Shown here in pieces: positions 44,689-51,904 of a stretch of DNA of 54,848 nucleotides; within the stretch, counting starts at the first letter, position 1, and every line of letters starts with the position of its first letter. The stretch comes from Pseudomarimonas arenosa (GTDB lineage: Bacteria > Pseudomonadota > Gammaproteobacteria > Xanthomonadales > Xanthomonadaceae). The stretch spans positions 1 to 54,848 of the forward strand of contig NZ_JACYTR010000029.1 in the NCBI RefSeq assembly GCF_014841215.1, written 5' to 3'. The notes below the pieces were generated by a model, which searched no databases, had not been told where the DNA came from, and saw only the letters and a list, made by a program, of their open reading frames with translations. The translations under genes and the position numbers were made by a program.

Positions 44689-47600
44689 GTGACCAATCGC
44701 CGAAACATTCGGCGCAAGGCCCTTGTGCTTGCGCTTTCCACCCTGGTATCCGCCCCGTTTGCCGGCTCGGCTTTGGCTGAGGTTTCGAGCAAACACGCTG
44801 CGACTGCCAAAGCCGAAGGGCTGCAGCCGTACTACGTGCGCTACAAGGGCGCCAGCTCAGCGCAGAAGGATTTGACGGCGACGGCGATTGCTGAGCAGAT
44901 CAGCAGCCTGGGTGGCCAGATCACCCATCGCTTCTCCAACCCGCGATTGGTGTCGGTGATGCTGTCGGATCAGGCGGCTCTGGCTCTGCGCGGCTCCAAC
45001 GATGTCGAGCTGGTGGAGCGCGTGCCGGAGCACAAGCTGCTGGCCCAGGTCACGCCGTGGAATGTCGATCAGTTCCAGGCCCGCGATATCTGGGACAAGG
45101 ATCGCAACGGCGAGGTCGATCCAGGTGCACCGGACGGCACAGGCATCAAGGTTTGCATCATCGATACCGGCTTTTACGCCCCGCACGATGATTTCCAGGG
45201 CATCACCGTCGATGGCCACTCGCAGATCTCTGGCGAGCAATGGAGCGAAGACGGCAATGGCCACGGTACCCACGTGGCGGGCACCGTCAATGCGATGAAC
45301 AACGACGTCGGCGTGGTCGGCGTGTTGCCGGGCAAGGCCGAACTGTTCATCGTCAAGATCTTCAACAATAGCGGTGTGTGGAGTTCGGGCGAATCCGATC
45401 TGGCCGCGGCGGCAGAAACGTGCCGCGACAATGGCGCCAACGTGATCAGCATGAGCCTGGGTGGCCCAAGCAGCTCGGTGGAACGCGATGTGTTCCAGGA
45501 TCTGTACGATAACGATGGCATTCTGCATGTTGCCGCGGCAGGTAACGATGGCGATAACAGCGCCAGCTATCCGGCGGGCTATCCGTCCGTGGTGTCGGTG
45601 GCGGCGATCGATCAGGCCGAAGTGGCGGCCGATTTCACCCAGTACCCGCCGACCGCCAACGATCCGAACAGCCCGCCCGCCAACAGCGAGTGGGATGTGG
45701 TCGAGCTGGCCGGCGGTGGCGTCAATGTGCTGTCGACCTGGCCGGGCCCGCCGCACGGCGGCGTTCCTGCGTATCTGGTCAATGTCGGCGGCAGCGAGTT
45801 CTCGGCCAACGGCATTGAAGGCGCGGGCGCCGGCACGGTCAGCGCTGAACTGGTGTCGGGCGGACTCTGCGCCACCGGAACTGGCCAGCCGAGCTGGTCG
45901 GGCAAGGTAGTGATTTGTGAGCGTGGCACGGTGTCGTTCGCTGAGAAGGTCAATACCGTCAAGGACGCCGGCGGTGTCGCGGCACTGCTGTACAACAACG
46001 CGGCTGGAAACTTCTCTGGCACCTGCAACAGCCAATGCACCACGCCGTTGATTCCGGCGCTATCGCTGAGTCAGGCCGACGGCCAGAACCTGGTGGCCAA
46101 TCATATTGGTGCCGCGACCACGGTGACCGCCGACGACGGCTCCAGCTGCACCGATTGCATCGGTGGCTACAACAGCATCAGCGGCACCTCGATGGCCACG
46201 CCTGGCGTCGCTGCCGGCATGAGCTTTATCTGGAACGCCTGTGGCGGTCCGGCCGAGGTGACCAACAAGGAACTGCGCCTGTTGTTGCGTGATAGTGCCA
46301 AGGACCTGAGCGGGCAGCAGCCCGGCGGTCCGGCCTATGGCGCCGGCTGGGATCCGTCCACCGGCTGGGGTCTGGTGCAGTTGGCAGATGCATTGGAGCT
46401 GGGCAACCAGCGTTTTGGTTCGTCCTGCGCGATCGGCCTCGGCGTCAGCCCGGGCTTGACCGAAATTTGCTCGGCCAGCGCCAGCTCGCTGCCGTTCACG
46501 CTGACCCTGGGCGATGTCTTCACCGGCACCGCCAACCTGTCGGCCACCAACCTGCCGGCCGGCACCAGCGGCAACTTCAGCGTCAATCCGGTCATTCACC
46601 CGGTCAAACAAAGCGTGTACACCCTGAGTGGCCTCAACGGTCTGGCCGGTGGTTTGTATTCGGTTGACTTTGAAGCCGTGGATGCCGCCGATGCGGGCAA
46701 TCGCGCCAGCGGTTCGGTGAATCTCAGTGTGTTTGCTGCCGCGCCGGCTGCCATCACCCTCGGAGCCCCGGCCAACAATGCCACCGATCAGTCGCTGCGT
46801 CCGACCCTGAGCTGGACCGCCAGCAGCGGCGCCAGCACGTACACGGTGGAAGTGTCGACCAGCAGTGACTTCAGCAGCATCCTGGCGACCGCGACCGTAA
46901 ACGGCACCAGCTACACCTTGCCGAGCGAGCTGAACCCGTCCACCACCTACTACTGGCGCGTGCGTGCGGCCAATATTTGCGGTAGCGGGGCCAATTCGCA
47001 GGTGCGATCGTTCACTACCGGCGTGTTCTATTGCGCCACCCCGGGTGCGGCGATTCCGGACAACACCCCGGCCGGCCTGAACAGCACGATCACGGTGCCC
47101 AGCGGTGCGGCGTTGACCGATCTGGATGTTCGCTTGCGTGCTACCCACACCTGGTCCAATGACCTCACGGTCACCCTGACCAAGGTCGGTTCGGGCACCA
47201 CCATTCGCTTGCTGGAAGAGCCGACCACCAGTGCCGGCGGCGGTTGCAATGGTGACAACCCGAATCTGATCTTCGATGACGCTGCTGCTTCGGCTGCCAA
47301 CAACAGCTGCGTCAATGCCAACCCGGGCTGGACCGCTGGCGGCCGCTTCCGTCCGGTTGATGCTCTGACTGCGTTCAACGGCACCAGCCTGGCGGGCGAT
47401 TGGACCCTGAACGTGGCTGACAATGCCGGTCTCGACACCGGTACCCTGGATGAGTGGTGCCTGATGCCGGCCGTCTCCGGCGGTCCGAGCAACCAGGCTC
47501 CGATCATCAAGGCGCCGATGAGCAACCGCAGCGTGCAGATGGGCGCTTCGGCCAGCTGGGATGCCGCAGCCGCGTTCGAAGATCCGGATGGCGACGACCT

Positions 47601-47814
47601 GCAGTACAGCATGACCGGCGCACCCGGCTCGCTGAGCATCGACGCCGATACCGGCATGATCACCGGCACCCTGCTTGAGGCCGAGATCAGCGCAACGCCC
47701 TACGTCATCGAAGTGACTGCCACCGACACCGGCGCCATGTCGGTCACCACCAGCTTCGAGCTGGTCGTGACTACCGTGAACGATCTCGTGTTCTGGGGCG
47801 GTTTCGAAGACTGA
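44689..47814 (+). CDS. Exported subtilisin-like serine protease (S8) with PA, FN3-like, P-domain, cadherin-like modules and GFE tail
   Basis: 1041 residues from a GTG behind TGGAG (5-nt gap). An N-terminal signal and propeptide region is followed by the S8 domain with Asp159 (CIIDTGFYAPHDD), His192 (NGHGTHVAGTV) and Ser501 (SGTSMATPGVAAGM). A PA insertion lies at about 365-475. Then come an FN3-like module (about 730-815), a proprotein-convertase P-domain (about 820-950), and a cadherin-like or Ig module ending SFELVVTTVNDL. The final residues VFWGGFED match the protease at 18997-21699. It would be secreted, with the PA and P domains assisting substrate access and folding. A strong terminator follows. 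Confidence 0.93.
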   Translation: MTNRRNIRRKALVLALSTLVSAPFAGSALAEVSSKHAATAKAEGLQPYYVRYKGASSAQKDLTATAIAEQISSLGGQITHRFSNPRLVSVMLSDQAALALRGSNDVELVERVPEHKLLAQVTPWNVDQFQARDIWDKDRNGEVDPGAPDGTGIKVCIIDTGFYAPHDDFQGITVDGHSQISGEQWSEDGNGHGTHVAGTVNAMNNDVGVVGVLPGKAELFIVKIFNNSGVWSSGESDLAAAAETCRDNGANVISMSLGGPSSSVERDVFQDLYDNDGILHVAAAGNDGDNSASYPAGYPSVVSVAAIDQAEVAADFTQYPPTANDPNSPPANSEWDVVELAGGGVNVLSTWPGPPHGGVPAYLVNVGGSEFSANGIEGAGAGTVSAELVSGGLCATGTGQPSWSGKVVICERGTVSFAEKVNTVKDAGGVAALLYNNAAGNFSGTCNSQCTTPLIPALSLSQADGQNLVANHIGAATTVTADDGSSCTDCIGGYNSISGTSMATPGVAAGMSFIWNACGGPAEVTNKELRLLLRDSAKDLSGQQPGGPAYGAGWDPSTGWGLVQLADALELGNQRFGSSCAIGLGVSPGLTEICSASASSLPFTLTLGDVFTGTANLSATNLPAGTSGNFSVNPVIHPVKQSVYTLSGLNGLAGGLYSVDFEAVDAADAGNRASGSVNLSVFAAAPAAITLGAPANNATDQSLRPTLSWTASSGASTYTVEVSTSSDFSSILATATVNGTSYTLPSELNPSTTYYWRVRAANICGSGANSQVRSFTTGVFYCATPGAAIPDNTPAGLNSTITVPSGAALTDLDVRLRATHTWSNDLTVTLTKVGSGTTIRLLEEPTTSAGGGCNGDNPNLIFDDAAASAANNSCVNANPGWTAGGRFRPVDALTAFNGTSLAGDWTLNVADNAGLDTGTLDEWCLMPAVSGGPSNQAPIIKAPMSNRSVQMGASASWDAAAAFEDPDGDDLQYSMTGAPGSLSIDADTGMITGTLLEAEISATPYVIEVTATDTGAMSVTTSFELVVTTVNDLVFWGGFED

Positions 47815-47841
47815 TCTTCAGCGTCATAGCGTGATCAAGAC

Positions 47842-47873
47842 CCCGGCATCGGCAACGATGCCGGGTTTTTTTT
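47842..47873 (+). terminator. Rho-independent terminator of the subtilase gene
   Basis: A perfect 10-bp stem, CCCGGCATCG and complement, with loop GCAA, then eight T. It starts 27 bp after the stop codon. Confidence 0.95.
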
Positions 47874-48133
47874 GCGCCTGTTGCACGTCCGCATCGCGTC
47901 CGGGCAAGGTGAGGGTGAACTGCCTCGGTCCGAACCGAGGGGAGTACACCTGTCCTGCTAGCCGCGGCCGGGCGATGCCCCAAGATCCCGATTGGACGGT
48001 AGTCTTCTATCGCACGCCTCGGGGTCCGAATAGGGGTTTGGGAGGCTCGGTCGTTCAGGAGTGGGCGCATTCATGCAATTGGGGTCACGTGGACGGCGGG
48101 GGATGCCTCGCACGCCTGAGTTTGTAGATCCGA
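47874..48133. other. Spacer before the orphan Rhs tip
   Basis: About 260 bp without supported genes. It contains a short hairpin CCTCGGT/ACCGAGG at 47923-47940. There is no upstream Rhs repeat region, so the Rhs tip gene has lost, or never had, the rest of its shell. Confidence 0.45.
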
Positions 48134-49180
48134 ATGTTGAGGCGCAACGACGCTCTCAACGAACTGGCGAAGCGGCTGCTCGAGCGCAAGCCGCGGAACA
48201 CCGTGAGCGATCAGCCGGGCTCACGCACCTACACGGCGGCGGGCAGTACCGCGAGTATGCGCGGCTGGACGCTGAACTATGGGGCCAACGGGCGCCTGAT
48301 GGACGCCAAAAAATCGCAGACGCAGGCGTTGTACACCTACAACGGTCGCGGCGAGCGTGTGCGCAAGCTTGTGGGTAGCAAGTACTTCACCCAGACCGAT
48401 GCCAAGTTCACCTACGATGAGGCCGGCCGTCTGTTGGCCGAGTTTGATGCGCGCACCAACCGTTGGCGTTGGTACGTATGGATGGACGATTTGCCGGTGG
48501 GCGTGGTGGATCAAAGCGTTGTTGTCGGCGGGGCCAACAAGCTGCGCTATGTCTACAGCGACCACCTCGGCACCCCGCGTGCGGTTAAAGAGCCCGCCAC
48601 CGGTACCGTGCTGTGGCGCTGGACGCTGGAAGGCAGCGCATTTGGATCGCATTTGCCGACGAGCGCGTCTGATAGTGAGGGCGTGAGGTTTGACTTGAAC
48701 TTGCGGTATCCGGGGCAGTACTACGATTCGGAATCGGGGCTGCATTACAACTACTTCCGGGATTACGACCCCTCAACAGGTAGGTACATCGAGAGTGATC
48801 CGATTGGGTTGAGGGGCGGAGTCAACACATACGGATATGTCGGCGGCAGCCCGCTTGTCTATGTTGACAGGAACGGGTTGTATCGTGGATTGATGAACGA
48901 GTACCAGCCGGCACTGAATCTCTGTCGTCTATTTGGAATCAATTGTGATAAGCCACGTGGCCCGCCCACCGCGAACTATCACGGCGCAGAGGGCCACTTT
49001 TTTGCCGGGGGCGGGTTCACAGCAGTAAATTGTGTTGACGAATGCGGAAACGAAAGAACTTTTCGCTACTTCAAGGTTTGTTTCGGAGCTGCTGCTGGGG
49101 CCAGCGTGAGTGGTGGGTTGGTCACCAAAATGAGCGGCAAAAACTGTCGAAGCGACAACTTACGCAGGCTGGTTCTTTGA
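48134..49180 (+). CDS. Orphan Rhs core-end and C-terminal toxin tip (frameshifted)
   Basis: As read, 348 residues. Residues about 150-235 hold the end of the Rhs core (YVYSDHLGTPRAVK, then GQYYDSESGLHYNYFRDYDPSTGRYIESDPIGL), followed by the usual hinge NRNGLY-like VDRNGLY and a unique Gly-rich tip. A normal Rhs protein is much longer (over 1000 residues), so this lacks nearly all of the shell. Near 49160 the reading frame slips: the original frame ends at 49180 with a short unrelated tail, whereas the next frame continues YAGWFFEVGGSYGPASAG to a stop at 49329-49331. Removing one T at 49160-49161 rejoins them. The tip has no recognised catalytic motif and is unlike known nucleases. Confidence 0.85.
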   Translation: MLRRNDALNELAKRLLERKPRNTVSDQPGSRTYTAAGSTASMRGWTLNYGANGRLMDAKKSQTQALYTYNGRGERVRKLVGSKYFTQTDAKFTYDEAGRLLAEFDARTNRWRWYVWMDDLPVGVVDQSVVVGGANKLRYVYSDHLGTPRAVKEPATGTVLWRWTLEGSAFGSHLPTSASDSEGVRFDLNLRYPGQYYDSESGLHYNYFRDYDPSTGRYIESDPIGLRGGVNTYGYVGGSPLVYVDRNGLYRGLMNEYQPALNLCRLFGINCDKPRGPPTANYHGAEGHFFAGGGFTAVNCVDECGNERTFRYFKVCFGAAAGASVSGGLVTKMSGKNCRSDNLRRLVL

Positions 49181-49331
49181 GGTGGGCGGTTCTTATGGCC
49201 CGGCTTCGGCTGGTGTTGATATTGGTTATACATCGTCAGGGAGCCTATCAGGGGTGAATGAGGGGTCACTCGGTGCTGGGCTCGGCGCTCAATTTAATGC
49301 GAGCTGGTGCTACTACTTCGAACTCCAGTGA
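49161..49331 (+). pseudogene. Out-of-frame C-terminal end of the Rhs tip
   Basis: This frame continues the Rhs tip with coherent sequence: WFFEVGGSYGPASAGVDIGY then SLGAGLGAQFNASWCYYFEL, ending TGA at 49329-49331. Gly/Ser-rich alternating hydrophobics suggest a membrane-inserting or barrel-like fold. From memory, similar tips end with a short aromatic pattern (CYYF). Its stop overlaps the immunity gene start GTG (GTGA), which supports the frame as the original one. The slip is a single extra base; sequencing error or real mutation cannot be told apart here. Confidence 0.75.
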
Positions 49332-49648
49332 AGCGACGAACCACATCAATTCTTCAGTTGATTTTGGCTTCCCTTTGTGGTGCTTGGGTTTGGTATTGGC
49401 TCCCACGTTTCGCCAGTGAACCAATCGCGAACCTGAGCAGAAGCCAACTCACAACTGAAGTGCCCAGTTGGGCGAAGTCCTTTTATGTCAGCCACAGTAC
49501 GGTGGGATTCTCACGGCACCTTTCACCATCTGAAGATGCACTGACCTATGTATTTGCTGCAGCTGTGTTTGTTGTCCTGCTTGCTGGGTTCTTGCTTCTC
49601 TTGTATCCCGGGCGGCGCACCGCGCGTACGGCGGGCAAATCCTCGTAG
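49328..49648 (+). CDS. Candidate membrane immunity protein for the Rhs tip
   Basis: 106 residues from a GTG at 49328 (VKRRTTSILQLILASLCGAW), overlapping the Rhs tip's restored stop by 4 bp. It has two hydrophobic spans: about 8-22 near the N-terminus, and about 77-94 (LTYVFAAAVFVVLLAGFLLLLY). The partner position and the overlap are typical of Rhs immunity genes. Two spans suggest protection at the inner membrane, so the toxin may act there (inference). The last nine codons (TARTAGKSS) are encoded by a repeated sequence also found at 50003 onward, and the TAG stop lies inside the GTAG of the first REP hairpin. An upstream GTG at 49307 is less likely. Confidence 0.72.
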   Translation: MKRRTTSILQLILASLCGAWVWYWLPRFASEPIANLSRSQLTTEVPSWAKSFYVSHSTVGFSRHLSPSEDALTYVFAAAVFVVLLAGFLLLLYPGRRTARTAGKSS

Positions 49649-49872
49649 GGTGGGCCCTGGCCCACCGGCTCTACGCTGAAACGTGGTGGTGTGTCTGGAT
49701 GGCGGGCCGGGGCCCGCCCTACCGCGATGTTGTCTGACGGGGCGGTGCGGGTTTGTCTGATGGCGGGTGGTGGTGGGGTAGGTGATGCTGGGGCATGCCG
49801 AACTATCGTCGTGTTTGGGTGCCTGGGGGCACTTACTTCTTCACCGTCACGCTGTTGGAGCGTCGTCTGCGT
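49618..49872 (+). repeat. Direct duplication copy A (REP pair plus RAYT 5' end)
   Basis: Matches 50003-50247 with a few differences. It covers the CACCGCGCGTACGG start, REP hairpins R1 (49645-49666, plus) and R2 (49701-49722, minus), a linker CTGAAACGTGGTGGTGTGTC, and the first 78 bp of the RAYT gene. Each REP has GTAG followed by arms GGyGGGCC and GGCCCrCC with a 2-nt loop. The unit starts inside the preceding immunity gene, supplying its last codons. Confidence 0.9.
49795..49872 (+). pseudogene. Truncated RAYT transposase 5' fragment
   Basis: 78 bp almost identical (two differences) to the start of the intact RAYT at 50170-50247, encoding MPNYRRVWVPGGTYFFTVTL. After it the sequence switches abruptly to the 23-bp tandem repeats and the catalytic part is missing. 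The resulting 60-codon chimeric frame (to 49977) begins as RAYT and ends in repeat-encoded residues (RHAGRRLHGMPVSD); no function is expected. Confidence 0.88.
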
Positions 49873-49964
49873 ATTCCACGCCATGCCGGTCGCAGACTCC
49901 ATGGCATGCCGGTCAGTGATTCCACGCCAAGCCGGTCACCGATTCCACGGCATGCCGGTCGGGG
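49873..49964 (+). repeat. Four tandem 23-bp repeats replacing the RAYT fragment 3' part
   Basis: Four units of 23 bp: 49873-49895, 49896-49918, 49919-49941 and 49942-49964. The shared pattern is ATTCCACGsCATGCCGGTC plus 4 variable bases; unit 2 starts ACTCCATGG and unit 3 has one T-to-A change. They are contiguous with no spacers, so this is a tandem array, not CRISPR. The GGCATGCC palindrome is in units 2 and 4. Confidence 0.9.
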
Positions 49965-50002
49965 TGTAGGCGGGTAACCCGCTACCGTCGGATCTCCTCG
50001 GA

Positions 50003-50247
50003 CACCGCGCGTACGGCGGGCAAATCCTCGTAGGGTGGGCCCTGGCCCACCGGCTTCACGCTGAAACGTGGTGGTGTGTCTGAATGGCGGGCCGGGGCCC
50101 GCCCTACCGTGATGTTGTCTGACGGCTTGGTGCGGGTTTGTCTGATGGCGGGTGGCTGTGGGGTAGGGCATGCCGAACTATCGTCGTGTTTGGGTGCCTG
50201 GGGGCACTTACTTCTTCACCGTCACACTGTTGGAGCGTCGTCGGCGT
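50003..50247 (+). repeat. Direct duplication copy B (REP pair plus RAYT 5' end)
   Basis: Second copy of the unit at 49618-49872. It carries REP R3 (50030-50051, plus) and R4 (50086-50107, minus) with the same 34-bp linker, and continues into the intact RAYT gene. It differs from copy A by small insertions and substitutions between R4 and the RAYT start. Confidence 0.9.
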
Positions 50248-50712
50248 TTGCTGGTGGACGAGGTGGATCGGTTGCGTTGGGCGTTTGCTCGCACCTGTGC
50301 TCGGTTGCCGTTTGCAATGGTTGCGATCGTCGTTTTGCCGGACCATCTACATTGCGTGTGGCGGTTGCCGGAGGCTGACGCTGACAACGGCGCGCGATGG
50401 CAAATGATCAAGTCGCTGTTTTCCCGCGGCATCGAGCGGGATGAACGTCGATCGGCGCGGCGCACGGCCAAACGCGAACGCGGCATTTGGCAACGCCGCT
50501 ACTGGGAACACCTGATTCGAGATGAAGGCGACCTTATCCGTCACGTCGACTACATTCACTACAACCCGGTCAAACACGGTTACGTATCGGCTGTGCGCGA
50601 CTGGCCGTGGTCGAGTTTTCATCGCTGGGTGCGCGAAGGAAGCCTGGCAAGTGATTGGGGGTCGCGGCCGTTGCCTGACGCTTTCAGTCAAGAATTCGGC
50701 GAGCGATCGTAG
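50170..50712 (+). CDS. REP-associated tyrosine transposase (RAYT, Y1 HUH family)
   Basis: 180 residues, single-domain HUH endonuclease related to IS200/IS605 TnpA. The metal-binding HUH motif is His59-Leu-His61 in VLPDHLHCVW, and the nucleophile is a Tyr in HVDYIHYNPVKHG (Tyr128 or Tyr131). The N-terminal YRRVWVPGGTYFFTV and C-terminal DWPWSSFHRWV are typical of RAYTs. These enzymes are domesticated, single-copy and cleave or rejoin REP hairpins headed by GTAG. It is surrounded by nine such hairpins. Its own stop TAG (50710-50712) is inside the GTAG of REP R5. The start follows the end of duplication copy B. Confidence 0.95.
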   Translation: MPNYRRVWVPGGTYFFTVTLLERRRRLLVDEVDRLRWAFARTCARLPFAMVAIVVLPDHLHCVWRLPEADADNGARWQMIKSLFSRGIERDERRSARRTAKRERGIWQRRYWEHLIRDEGDLIRHVDYIHYNPVKHGYVSAVRDWPWSSFHRWVREGSLASDWGSRPLPDAFSQEFGERS

Positions 50713-51170
50713 GGCGGGCCCTGGCCCGCCAACGTCCCGGTGAAACATCCCGTTGTGGGAGGTGCCGTAGGGGGCAGATATCGAAACCTAGGCGTGCGGT
50801 AAGGCAATGCGGCGGGCCGGGGCCCGCCCTACACGTCAACGTGTCGTGTAGGTGGCTGCAGCGAAACGTCTCGTTGGGGGAGGTGGGTCGGCGGTTGCAA
50901 CATTCGAAGCCGGGGCGAACGGAAAGGCAATGCGGCGGGTCAGCGGCCGTACGGCGTTCAAATCCCCGTAAGGTTGGGCCTTGGCCCACCGGTTCCACGC
51001 TGAAACGTGGTGGTGTGTCTGGATGGCGGGCCGGGGCCCGCCCTACCGTCAATGCTTCCTGCATGAACCCGGTGAAATGTCGCGTTGGGTTAGTTAGGTG
51101 CTGTTGGTGGTTGGAGAATCGAAACCGAGGCGTGCGGAATCGCTGTGCGGCGGGCCAGGGCCCGCCCTAC
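50709..51170. repeat. REP/BIME array downstream of the RAYT
   Basis: GTAG-headed hairpins with arms GGyGGGCC/GGCCCrCC: R5 50709-50730 (plus), R6 50811-50832 (minus), R7 50968-50990 (plus, degenerate with one extra base and GTAA), R8 51025-51046 (minus), R9 51149-51170 (minus). R7-R8 repeats the 34-bp-linker pair seen as R1-R2 and R3-R4. A second linker type (about 75-80 bp, containing GTGAAACATC-like and TCGAAACC-like parts) recurs three times before R6, near 50851-50933 and before R9. The array ends at the sulfotransferase gene, whose TAG stop is inside R9. Confidence 0.9.
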
Positions 51171-51904
51171 ACTTGTAGCCTATGCGTGTGGAGTTGCTGG
51201 TAGATCGGTTGGCACTGCGCGGCAACGTCGGCGGCGAGGCCGGTGAGGGTGGGGCGGCGTTCTGGATGGGGTTTGCCGAAGCCGGTGGACTTCCACACGG
51301 CGTGATACCAGTGCGGTGCCCATACGCCGTCGCTGTCGCGTGGGCCGGCGGGCCAGCTCAGCATTTTCTCGCTGAACGGTATGTTCAGGTGGGAGCAGAT
51401 GGCGCGTAGATGGGCTTCGGGGGCGGCTAGAAAATCACCGGAGTCGATCACCAGCGGCGCGCTGCCGGTCACCCGTTCCAGGTGCTGAAACAAGGCCAGC
51501 TGCTGCGGCAGGCCGATTTCTTCTGCCGACACGGTGTCGCGGGTTCGCAGATACGAGGCCACCACCTCATGCGGGTCGCGGATCAGCAGGATGTTGTTTA
51601 ACCTATCGATCCACTCAAGGCTGATATCGGGCAGCAGGTGATGGCACATGTGCTTTTGATACCAGATCGGGCTGCCGTGGGGCGCGGGGCCGGTGAGCAA
51701 GTCGACCACCTGGCGCCAATCTGGGTTGCCGGCGGCGATCACCTCATCGCGTGCAGGATGCTCGGCGCCGGTGGCGGCGAGATAGTGAGCGTACAGTGGC
51801 TCGTCGACCACTTCGCAGTCGTCGCGGTTTTCCCAGGCGCGCATCATGGCGGTGGAAATGTTGCGCGGGCCCGACCACATGGCAACCCTCAGGGTGGCGC
51901 TCAT
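51167..51904 (-). CDS. Sulfotransferase-like P-loop protein
   Basis: 245 residues. The 5'-phosphosulfate-loop-like motif SGPRNISTAM is near residues 11-20, and WIDRLNNILLIRDPHEVVASYLRTRD resembles the 3'-phosphate motif (RDPHEVVAS). It would transfer sulfuryl groups from PAPS, but many homologues next to aminotransferases have no proven reaction. The ATG overlaps the aminotransferase stop by 4 bp, so they are one operon. Its stop TAG lies inside REP R9. Confidence 0.85.
   Translation of the reverse strand: MSATLRVAMWSGPRNISTAMMRAWENRDDCEVVDEPLYAHYLAATGAEHPARDEVIAAGNPDWRQVVDLLTGPAPHGSPIWYQKHMCHHLLPDISLEWIDRLNNILLIRDPHEVVASYLRTRDTVSAEEIGLPQQLALFQHLERVTGSAPLVIDSGDFLAAPEAHLRAICSHLNIPFSEKMLSWPAGPRDSDGVWAPHWYHAVWKSTGFGKPHPERRPTLTGLAADVAAQCQPIYQQLHTHRLQV

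Noticed and set aside
49873-49964. Possible CRISPR-like array
   Set aside because: The four 23-bp units are contiguous with no spacers and no cas genes are present; it is a simple tandem repeat.
50170-50712. Calling the RAYT an active IS200/IS605 insertion sequence
   Set aside because: There is no TnpB, and no IS-type ends flank the gene; the GTAG-headed hairpins and motif spacing fit a domesticated RAYT.
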